From NCBI RefSeq assembly GCF_003001935.1, contig NZ_PVNG01000022.1, positions 62,001 through 126,000 on the forward strand: a stretch of 64,000 bases of DNA, read 5' to 3'. Under the pieces are notes generated by a model that was given only the letters and a program-made list of their open reading frames with translations, was not told where the DNA came from and did not search any database. Source of the DNA: Nonomuraea fuscirosea. Lineage in GTDB: Bacteria > Actinomycetota > Actinomycetes > Streptosporangiales > Streptosporangiaceae. Every line of letters starts with the position of its first letter. Within the stretch, counting starts at the first letter, position 1. Shown here in pieces: positions 57,682 to 64,000 of the stretch. Position numbers and translations under genes: made by a program.

Positions 57682-58914
57682 TCACGACCGTCGCTCCGAC
57701 TCCGCGGCGGCCCAGGTGAAGACGCCCTTGGCCATGGTGGACAGCTCGTTCGCCGCCCTGGTGGCGAAGACCTCCGCGCGTACGCGGTGCACGCCCGCGT
57801 CGTCGGGCGCCGCCAGGGCGGCCATCTCCGCGAGGTGGCCGGCCAGCCGCTCGTCACCCTCGGACAGGGCCTTGCGCGCCGCGTCCGCCAGCGCGGCGGG
57901 ACCGCCCGCGAGCTCCGCCACGGCCTTGGCCAGGACGGCGTCGGGGGCGGGCTTGAGATGGGCGGGGTTGCCGTCGTACCAGCCGCCGTAGAGCCGCCAC
58001 AGGTTGCGCACCACGAACTCCGGCTCGTCGTAGCGCGCCCGCAGATAGGGCCGCTCCGACAGGTGCGCGGGCGGCCGTACGGCATGGACGATCTCGTCCA
58101 GCCGCGCGCCCGCGTTGAGCAGGTCGAGCGTCTGTGTGACCAGCGACTCCAGCCATTCGGCGGTCTCCAGCAGCGCCTGCCGGACGCGGTCGGCGCCGAA
58201 GATCGGCGCGCCGTGACTGGGCAGCATGATCTCCGCGCCCAGCCCGGCCATCAGGCGCAGGGCGTGCACCCACTCCCGGGGATAGCGCTGCACCTTCTGC
58301 GGGTTGCCGCAGTTGGGCGTCACCCAGATGAACAGGTCGCCGGGCAGCAGCAGCTTGTGCTCGGGCACCCAGCCGATGCTGGCGTCGTCGGTCTCGCCCT
58401 TGGCGTGCACGAGGTCGAACGTCAGCCCGCCGCGCCGCACGGTCAGCCGGTCGGCGTAGGTGACGTCGGGATGGCGGTAGACGTCCGGCCAGCGCAGCTG
58501 CGGCGCCTGGAACTGGCGCTGGTTGATCACCGCGTTGTAGCCGTTGGTCAGCACGTAACGCTCGAACCGGGCGACGACCGCCTCGTGGGCGTAGACCGTG
58601 GCCCGCCGCCCCTCCTCCTCGAAGGGGCCCGTGCCGAAGACGTGGTCGATGTGCCCGTGCGAGTAGAACGCGGTGGTCAGCGGGGCGCGGGTCCAGGCGC
58701 GTACGTCCTCGTGCAGCTTCTTCGCCGAGAAGGGGCTGCTGGTGTCGAACAGCGCCAGCTCGCCCTCGGTCTCGAACGTGATGACGTTGCCGAATCCCGG
58801 CCACCAGCCCACGCCGTCGGCGACGGTGAGGACGCCCCTGCCCTGCATGCCCGGGTCGACGATGCTGTCGTCGGCCTCGCCCCGCCACACGCGGTCCGCG
58901 TACTCGGCAATCAT
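57682..58914 (-). CDS. MBL-fold alkylsulfatase-like hydrolase
   Basis: 410 residues. Zinc motif FYSHGHIDHVFG (HxHxDH) at about residue 82 and later ligands in EIMLPSHGAPIFGAD. The C-terminal 150 residues (LTQTLDLLNAGARLDEIVHA, GWYDGNPAHLKP) form the alkylsulfatase dimerisation domain seen in SdsA-type enzymes, which hydrolyse primary alkyl sulfates. The sterol-carrier-like last domain is absent. ATTCTAGAAT just upstream of its start (58927-58936) may be an operator. Confidence 0.88.
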   Translation of the reverse strand: MIAEYADRVWRGEADDSIVDPGMQGRGVLTVADGVGWWPGFGNVITFETEGELALFDTSSPFSAKKLHEDVRAWTRAPLTTAFYSHGHIDHVFGTGPFEEEGRRATVYAHEAVVARFERYVLTNGYNAVINQRQFQAPQLRWPDVYRHPDVTYADRLTVRRGGLTFDLVHAKGETDDASIGWVPEHKLLLPGDLFIWVTPNCGNPQKVQRYPREWVHALRLMAGLGAEIMLPSHGAPIFGADRVRQALLETAEWLESLVTQTLDLLNAGARLDEIVHAVRPPAHLSERPYLRARYDEPEFVVRNLWRLYGGWYDGNPAHLKPAPDAVLAKAVAELAGGPAALADAARKALSEGDERLAGHLAEMAALAAPDDAGVHRVRAEVFATRAANELSTMAKGVFTWAAAESERRS

Positions 58915-59028
58915 GGATCAACTCTTATTCTAGAATCTTGTTCTGTGCAAGCCCGTCACGGCAAGGTCACGTCTCGATCGCACCCTCTTGACGCCCGCGC
59001 GGGCTCGTTCGTACGTTGCGGAGATCGT

Positions 59029-59045
59029 TTAGGAAACTTTCCTAA
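59029..59045. promoter_or_regulatory. 17-bp palindrome upstream of the NgcE-like operon
   Basis: TTAGGAAA-C-TTTCCTAA is a perfect inverted repeat 14 bp before the ATG of the solute-binding protein gene. It resembles ROK-family operators of sugar operons, but the regulator is not encoded here. Confidence 0.75.
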
Positions 59046-59058
59046 TTCAGGAGCCCCC

Positions 59059-60504
59059 ATGACCCACCCGGGTGACATCACCAGGCGTCAGCTGCTCCGC
59101 CGGATCGGCATCACCGCGCTCGCCGCCGGCCCAGGCGCCGGTCTGCTGGCCGCGTGCGCCACCGCCGGCACCGGAGGCGAGCCCTCCGCCGCCCCTTCAA
59201 CCTCGCTCCCCGCCTCCGCCGACCCGAAGAACCCCTTCGGCGTGGACGCCCAGAAGCCGCTCGAAGTGGTCATCTTCAGCGGCGGGTACGGCGACGCCTA
59301 CGCCAAGGACCTGCACGAGGAGCTCTACAGGAAGGCGTTCGCCGGCGTCACGGTCAAGCACACGGCCACCCAGGAGATCGGCACCCAGCTCCGCCCGCGC
59401 CTGATCGGCGGCGACGCCCCCGACGTGATCAACAACTCGGGCCCCAAGTCGATGGACCTGGCCGCGCTGGCCGCCGAGGGGCACCTGGCCGACCTGGCCT
59501 CGCTGTTCGACGCCCCTTCGGTGGACGACCCGGCCAAGAAGGTGCGCGACACGATCACCCCGGCCGTGCTGGAGAACGCCAAGGTCACCGGCAAGGACCT
59601 GGTACTCAACTACACGGTGTCGCACCGGGCCCTGTGGTACAACGCCAAGCTGTTCGCCGCGAAGGGCTGGACGCTGCCGGCGACCTGGGAGGAGTTCACC
59701 GCGCTGGGGGAGACCGCCAAGAAGGAGGGCATCCTGCTCTTCGCCTATCCGGGGCAGAAGGGGCCGTACTACCAGTTCTGGAACGTCCTCTACACCGCCG
59801 CGAAGATCGGCGGGAACCAGGTCATCATCGACATCGACAACCTGGTCGACAACGCCTGGAACGCCGAGCCGATGAAGCGGGCGGTCACCGTCTGGGCGGA
59901 CATCCAGGCGAAATATGGCGACAAAGCGTACTTCGGTCTCGATCACACCCAGACCCAGATCAAGCAACTGCAGAACAAGGTCCTCTTCTACCCGGTCGGC
60001 TCCTGGATCGAGAACGAGATGGCCAAGGACAAGCCGGACGACTTCGAGTACGCCATCGCCCCCATCCCCGAGGTCACCGGCTCCGACCGGATGCCGTACG
60101 GGGCCATCCAGGTCGGCGTCGGCGAGAACTTCGTGGTCGCCGCCAAGGGCAAGAACCCGCAGGGCGGCCTCGAATACCTGCGCCTCATGCTCTCCAAGGA
60201 AGGCGCGCGCGGCTTCACCGAGAAGACCAAGAACGTCACGGTCGTGAACGGCGCGGCCGAGGGCGTCGACCTGCCCGCCGGCCTCATGAGCGCCGCCAGG
60301 GCCCAGGACAGGGCCGGTCGGAACGTCATCACCGAGGCGCGCTTCGAAGGCTGGTACAAGGAGCTCTTCGACTACGGCACCGAGCAGATCAACGTGGTCA
60401 TGGCCGGCCGGATCACCCCCGAGGAGTTCTGCGCCAACCTGCAGAAGAAGGCCGACGCCGTCAAGAAGGACGACGCGGTCACCAAGCAGACCAGGAGCTC
60501 GTGA
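59059..60504 (+). CDS. ngcE: N-acetylglucosamine/chitobiose-type ABC transporter solute-binding lipoprotein
   Basis: 481 residues. Twin-arginine RRQLLRRIGITALAAG precedes lipobox LLAAC at Cys33, so Tat export of a lipoprotein is likely. The mature protein follows NgcE: VVIFSGGYGDAYAKDLHEEL, APDVINNSGPKSMDLAALA, VSHRALWYNAKLFAAKGW, PYGAIQVGVGENFVVAAKG. NgcE binds GlcNAc and (GlcNAc)2. First gene of an operon with two permeases; the ATPase (MsiK type) is elsewhere, as usual. Confidence 0.9.
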   Translation: MTHPGDITRRQLLRRIGITALAAGPGAGLLAACATAGTGGEPSAAPSTSLPASADPKNPFGVDAQKPLEVVIFSGGYGDAYAKDLHEELYRKAFAGVTVKHTATQEIGTQLRPRLIGGDAPDVINNSGPKSMDLAALAAEGHLADLASLFDAPSVDDPAKKVRDTITPAVLENAKVTGKDLVLNYTVSHRALWYNAKLFAAKGWTLPATWEEFTALGETAKKEGILLFAYPGQKGPYYQFWNVLYTAAKIGGNQVIIDIDNLVDNAWNAEPMKRAVTVWADIQAKYGDKAYFGLDHTQTQIKQLQNKVLFYPVGSWIENEMAKDKPDDFEYAIAPIPEVTGSDRMPYGAIQVGVGENFVVAAKGKNPQGGLEYLRLMLSKEGARGFTEKTKNVTVVNGAAEGVDLPAGLMSAARAQDRAGRNVITEARFEGWYKELFDYGTEQINVVMAGRITPEEFCANLQKKADAVKKDDAVTKQTRSS

Positions 60505-60507
60505 CCG

Positions 60508-61422
60508 ATGGAGCGGCTGCGCAGGTACGGGTTCGTGGCCGGCTTCCTCGCCGTGCCGCTCGTGCTCTACACCGTCTTCGTCATCAGCCCGTACGTCCAG
60601 GCGTTCCAGCTCGCGCTGACGAGCTGGAACGGATACAGCTCGATCGTCCGCTACGTCGGGCTGGACAACTTCGGGCGGCTGTTCCAGGACGAGGTCTTCT
60701 GGCGGGCCCTGCGCAACCACGGGATCCTGCTGCTGGTGCTGCCGCTCGTCACCATCCTCATCGCGCTCGTCTTCGCCTTCCTGCTCAACCTGGGCGGCGG
60801 CACCCGCGGCGCCGGGATGAAAGGGGTGTGGGGGTCGAACTTCTACCGGACGGTGTTCTTCTTCCCCCAGGTCCTGGCCGTGGCCGTGGTCGGCGTGCTG
60901 TTCCAGGCCGTCTACCGGCCCGACGAGGACGGCGTGATCAACGGCGTGCTGGCCAGGTTCGGCGTCGACCCCGTCGGCTGGCTCATCGAGCCCGACCTGG
61001 CGCTGTGGTCGATCATCGCGGTGATGGTCTGGCAGGCGGTCGGCTTCTACGTGGTGCTGTTCTCGGCGGGCATGGCCGCCATCCCCAAGGACTACTTCGA
61101 GGCCGCCGCGCTAGACGGGGCCAACCGGCTGCGGCTGTTCTTCTCGATCACGCTGCCGCTGCTGCGCGACACCGTACAGGTCGGGTGGATCTATCTCGGC
61201 ATCGCCGCCTTCGACGGGTTCGCGCTCATCCAGGTGCTGGCCGGCGACAAGGGCGAGCCCGACGGCGCCACCACCATCCTGCCGATCACGATCTACAACA
61301 CCGCCTTCTCCTACCAGAAGGTCGGCTACGCCTCCGCCATGGGCGTGGCGCTGTTCTTCCTCACCGTGACCTTCGCGGTGCTGACCTTGCGGACCACCAG
61401 GCGGGAGAGGGTTGAGCTGTAG
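60508..61422 (+). CDS. ngcF: Sugar ABC transporter permease (NgcF-like)
   Basis: 304 residues, starts 3 bp after the binding protein. Six membrane segments and the EAA loop YFEAAALDGANRLRLFFSIT LPLL typical of MalF-type permeases. N-terminal FVAGFLAVPLVLYTVFVISP. Together with the next permease it forms the channel for GlcNAc-type sugars. Confidence 0.9.
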   Translation: MERLRRYGFVAGFLAVPLVLYTVFVISPYVQAFQLALTSWNGYSSIVRYVGLDNFGRLFQDEVFWRALRNHGILLLVLPLVTILIALVFAFLLNLGGGTRGAGMKGVWGSNFYRTVFFFPQVLAVAVVGVLFQAVYRPDEDGVINGVLARFGVDPVGWLIEPDLALWSIIAVMVWQAVGFYVVLFSAGMAAIPKDYFEAAALDGANRLRLFFSITLPLLRDTVQVGWIYLGIAAFDGFALIQVLAGDKGEPDGATTILPITIYNTAFSYQKVGYASAMGVALFFLTVTFAVLTLRTTRRERVEL

Positions 61423-62277
61423 ATGGCTCCGCGCGAGATCGAAAGACCCCGGTTCGGCGTGCTCAACGGGCTGTCCCACGTGGCGCTGGCCGTGTGGGCG
61501 CTGCTCATCGTCGCGCCGCTGCTGTGGACGTTCCTGGCCTCGTTCAAGAGCAACGCCGAGATCTTCGGCGATCCGCTGCAACTGCCCGGAGCGCTGCGGC
61601 TGGACGCCTGGGGGCGGGCCTGGGACACGGCGCACATCGGCCGGTACATGCTCAACACCGTCATCGTCGTCCTCTTCGGCACGGCGGGGACGATGGTGTT
61701 CGGCTCGATGGCGGCGTACGTGCTGGCCCGCTACCGCTTCCCCGGCAGCAGGCTGATCTACTACTACTTCGTGGCCGGGCTGGCGTTCCCGGTGTTCCTG
61801 GCGCTCGGGCCGCTGTTCTTCGTGGTCAAGCAGGTCGGGCTGCTGAACTCGCACGTGGGGCTGGTGCTGGTGTACGTGGCGTACTCGCTGCCGTTCACCG
61901 TGTTCTTCCTCGCGGCCTTCTTCAGGACGCTGCCCGAGGCCGTCGCCGAGGCCGCCCAGATCGACGGCGCCTCGCACACGCGCACGTTCTTCCAGATCAT
62001 GGTTCCCATGGCCAGGCCGGGCCTGATCAGCATCACGATCTTCAACGTGCTCGGGCAGTGGAACCAGTATCTGCTGCCGCTGGTCCTCCTGGCCGGCGAC
62101 CCGGACAAATGGGTGCTCACCCAGGGCATCGCCAGGATCTCCACCCTGGCCGGCTACGAGGCGGACTGGCCCGGCCTGTTCGCCGCCCTGTCCATCACCA
62201 TCCTGCCGGTCATGATCGTCTACATCATCTTCCAGCGTCAGATCCAGTCGGGGCTCGGCTCGGGGGCCCTCAAGTAA
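61423..62277 (+). CDS. ngcG: Sugar ABC transporter permease (NgcG-like)
   Basis: 284 residues, starting on the base after the previous stop. Six membrane segments with EAA motif VAEAAQIDGASHTRTFFQIM of MalG-type permeases. It completes the Ngc-type importer; no ATPase or glycosidase follows. The next gene encodes a pterin dehydratase and is likely separate. Confidence 0.9.
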   Translation: MAPREIERPRFGVLNGLSHVALAVWALLIVAPLLWTFLASFKSNAEIFGDPLQLPGALRLDAWGRAWDTAHIGRYMLNTVIVVLFGTAGTMVFGSMAAYVLARYRFPGSRLIYYYFVAGLAFPVFLALGPLFFVVKQVGLLNSHVGLVLVYVAYSLPFTVFFLAAFFRTLPEAVAEAAQIDGASHTRTFFQIMVPMARPGLISITIFNVLGQWNQYLLPLVLLAGDPDKWVLTQGIARISTLAGYEADWPGLFAALSITILPVMIVYIIFQRQIQSGLGSGALK

Positions 62278-62312
62278 CGTGGGTGCCGAGGCGACGGAAC
62301 GCGGGAGACCCC

Positions 62313-62588
62313 ATGGACGTGGACAGCAGGCTCGCCGGCCTGCCCGGCTGGCGGCGCGAAGGCGACGAGATCAGGCGCACGCTCACCGCGCCCGACTTCC
62401 CCGCCGCCATCCGCATCGTCGACGAGATCGCGGTCAAGGCCGAGGAGCTCGGCCACCACCCCGACATCGACATCCGCTGGCGCACCCTCCACCTGGCCCT
62501 GACCACGCACGACGCGGGCGGGCTCACGGAGCTCGACTTCACGCTGGCCGCGCTGATCGACGACATCGCGGCAAAACATGGCGCCTAG
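62313..62588 (+). CDS. 4a-hydroxytetrahydrobiopterin dehydratase (PCD)
   Basis: 91 residues from ATG 62313 (GGGAG six bases upstream). GWRREGDEIRRTLTAPDFPA, the signature ELGHHPDIDIRW (H-H-P-x5-W active site) and LTTHDAGGLTELDFTLAA. Recycles pterin 4a-carbinolamine after aromatic amino acid hydroxylation; no hydroxylase is adjacent. Confidence 0.94.
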   Translation: MDVDSRLAGLPGWRREGDEIRRTLTAPDFPAAIRIVDEIAVKAEELGHHPDIDIRWRTLHLALTTHDAGGLTELDFTLAALIDDIAAKHGA

Positions 62589-62683
62589 CCGTCCATTACC
62601 CTACGTGGCCGAGCGGTCACTGGTTAGAGTGGGTGCCCTCTCGGAGCCCTCGTGCCGGTGGGGCTCTCGTCATGGGGGGTCTC

Positions 62684-63229
62684 ATGCGCGTGCCCGCACT
62701 CCTGCTCATCCTGCTGACGGCGGCCTGCGCCGCACCGCCCGCTCCCGTCCAGAACGCCAAGACCGCGCCTGAGCCCGGGGAGACGGTCAACCTGTCCGCC
62801 GCCGGTGAGTTCACCGGCGACGACACCGCCGCCATCGCCTACGACCGCAAGCTCGCCCCGAAGGGCAGCCAGGCGAGCGTCACCGTCGAGTCCTCCAACG
62901 GTCAGACCCGCACCTCCCTCGTCGCCGAGGGCTTGCTGCCCGACCGCCGCTACGGCGCCCACCTGCACACCAAGCCGTGCGGCAGCAAGCCCGACGACTC
63001 GGGCCCCCACTACCAGCACCACCCCGGCCAGATCGACCCGACCAGCGAGGTCTGGCTCGACTTCACCACCAACGGCGAGGGCGCCGGCCGCGCCAGCGCC
63101 CGGCACGAGTGGGCCCTCGACCCGGCCAAGGTGCCCGGCTCGCTCGTCATCCACGCCAAGGCCACCAAGCCCTCGGGCCCGCAGGCCGGCCAGGCAGGCG
63201 ACCGCATCGCCTGCCTGACGCTCAAGTGA
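62684..63229 (+). CDS. Cu/Zn superoxide dismutase-like lipoprotein
   Basis: 181 residues from ATG 62684 (GGGG upstream). Lipobox LLTAAC at Cys15. The core has RYGAHLHTKPCGSKPDDSGP and HYQHHPGQ, the copper/zinc histidines of SodC, and a second Cys in DRIACLTLK for the disulfide. The conserved DxN/Arg active-site end is modified, so activity is uncertain, but the fold is clear. Anchored outside the membrane. Confidence 0.85.
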   Translation: MRVPALLLILLTAACAAPPAPVQNAKTAPEPGETVNLSAAGEFTGDDTAAIAYDRKLAPKGSQASVTVESSNGQTRTSLVAEGLLPDRRYGAHLHTKPCGSKPDDSGPHYQHHPGQIDPTSEVWLDFTTNGEGAGRASARHEWALDPAKVPGSLVIHAKATKPSGPQAGQAGDRIACLTLK

Positions 63230-63233
63230 CCGC

Positions 63234-64000
63234 TCAAATCCTGCCGTCATAGGCCGCGACCGTCAGCGTTCCCGCGCGCTGCAGATAGCCGGGAATGGGC
63301 GCCTCCAGCCGGACCCTGATCGTCAGCGTCTTCTCGCCGCGCGGCTGTCTGCCCAGGCCGAAATAGCCGGCCCCGCGGCGGGTCGGCGGGGCGGAGCACT
63401 GATGGGGGCCCTTGATCGGGCGCCCGTTCACCCACATGTCGGTGGTGAGCCGCTCGGTGAGACCGTCCCCGCAGTAGGTGACGATGGCCACGGTACGACC
63501 CCGGTTCGGCACGGTCAGCGTCACCTCGCGGGTGCCGGGCCAGGTGGCGCTGGCCTTGGTGACCAGGTGGAGATTCTCGCTGATCTTCGCCGGCGGCTCG
63601 ACCGGGGGCGCGGGGGCCTTCGGCGTGGCCGGAGCCGTCCACTCGTACACGCCGAACCGCCATTGCCCTTTCGCTTCGCGCCCGGGAAAGCTCTCGACGG
63701 TGAAGGTCACCGTCCGCGTCCCGGCGGGGAAGAGCTGCATGTCGACCGCCTTGCCCCGCTCGCACGAGTTCATCAGAAAGGGCGCCGGCAACAGCTGGAA
63801 GACCTTGCTCACACCCGGCACCCGTGCGCTGACCCTCGGTGGCCACGCTTTGGGAGCCGGGCAGTCGGGCAGGATGGCCACCGGCTTGCCGGTCACCTTC
63901 ACCTGGAACGTCGTCACCTTCGCCCGCGACGGATCGAGCGTGGCCGTGGCGAGCCTGCGGTAGACGGTGCCGTCGGGCTCGACGTACCGCCGTGGCAGCT
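63234..64000 (-). CDS. Uncharacterised protein, C-terminal part
   Basis: The frame is open to the right edge, so the N-terminus is missing; at least 255 residues are visible. Beta-rich segments (VTFTVESFPGREAKGQWRFG, ATWPGTREVTLTVPNRGRTV) separated by a Pro/Ala linker (TPKAPAPPVEPPAK) and cysteines at PDCPAP, NSCERG, TYCGDG and HQCSAP suggest an extracytoplasmic beta-sandwich protein. No family recognised. A GTG at 63917 is in frame but the upstream sequence (RRYVEPDGTVYRRLATATLD) looks coding. Confidence 0.7.
   Translation of the reverse strand, partial: LPRRYVEPDGTVYRRLATATLDPSRAKVTTFQVKVTGKPVAILPDCPAPKAWPPRVSARVPGVSKVFQLLPAPFLMNSCERGKAVDMQLFPAGTRTVTFTVESFPGREAKGQWRFGVYEWTAPATPKAPAPPVEPPAKISENLHLVTKASATWPGTREVTLTVPNRGRTVAIVTYCGDGLTERLTTDMWVNGRPIKGPHQCSAPPTRRGAGYFGLGRQPRGEKTLTIRVRLEAPIPGYLQRAGTLTVAAYDGRI

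Overview
The window is very GC-rich, with strong third-position G/C bias, many GTG starts, dense ATGA and GTGA gene overlaps, several apparently leaderless genes, TetR regulators, a SARP regulator, roadblock proteins, a c-di-AMP riboswitch and Ser/Thr kinases with extracellular sensor domains. This points to a chromosomal segment of a filamentous actinomycete. A member of the Streptosporangiales such as Nonomuraea is my best guess, but this is inferred from gene content and not proven.

Layout. 1-5.1 kb: 5' part of an accessory SecA, an EamA transporter, a DUF574-type methyltransferase, an acyltransferase-3, a PRC-barrel protein behind a sigma-B-like promoter, and a VOC protein. 5.3-9.3 kb: an NIPA-like transporter, an FAD monooxygenase and a divergent TetR gene sharing three identical-geometry operators, then VOC and GNAT genes. 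9.4-13.4 kb: a three-gene acyl-CoA dehydrogenase operon and a TetR gene, each preceded by the same palindrome. 13.6-16.7 kb: a NERD protein and a MoxR/VWA pair. 16.7-19 kb: tRNA-Lys(CTT), a perfect 34-bp palindrome, a secreted TIG-type protein and two VOC fragments in opposite orientation. 19-22.4 kb: TetR, a DUF308-like membrane protein, a flavoprotein disulfide reductase and a broken beta-helix gene. 22.4-29.5 kb: a large SARP regulator facing an operon of a 25-residue peptide, a PaaK-like adenylate-forming enzyme and a presenilin-like GxGD membrane protein, plus two secreted proteins. 29.5-33 kb: NmrA, TetR, SDR-type and VOC genes with an SDR remnant. 33-42.3 kb: two tandem receptor Ser/Thr kinases, then a two-component system divergent from a lipoprotein-adaptor-ABC (MacAB-like) operon. 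42.3-46 kb: lipoprotein, VOC, YetF, MreB-like genes, and a TetR/MFS pair fused by deletion. 46-50 kb: DUF5302, riboswitch and secreted barrel protein, a hydrolase, and a cluster of three roadblock proteins with a DUF4388-like protein. 50-64 kb: HxlR/SDR pair, DUF4032, DUF885, a class II aldolase/PfkB/aminotransferase group, an alkylsulfatase-like hydrolase, an NgcEFG-type sugar ABC operon, PCD, Cu/Zn SOD and a partial gene.

Two things stand out. First, the peptide-ligase-GxGD protease operon carries three direct repeats of (C/T)TGTAG at exactly 11-bp spacing in its promoter, which is the geometry of SARP binding sites. A SARP gene with three rare TTA codons lies next to it, so this looks like a regulated and possibly undescribed peptide-maturation system. 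Second, at least six genes have short tandem repeats (15-57 bp units, mostly not multiples of three) that duplicate the stop codon and its flanks. This recurs so often in 64 kb that it looks like a property of the genome. No intact transposase, prophage or CRISPR array was seen.
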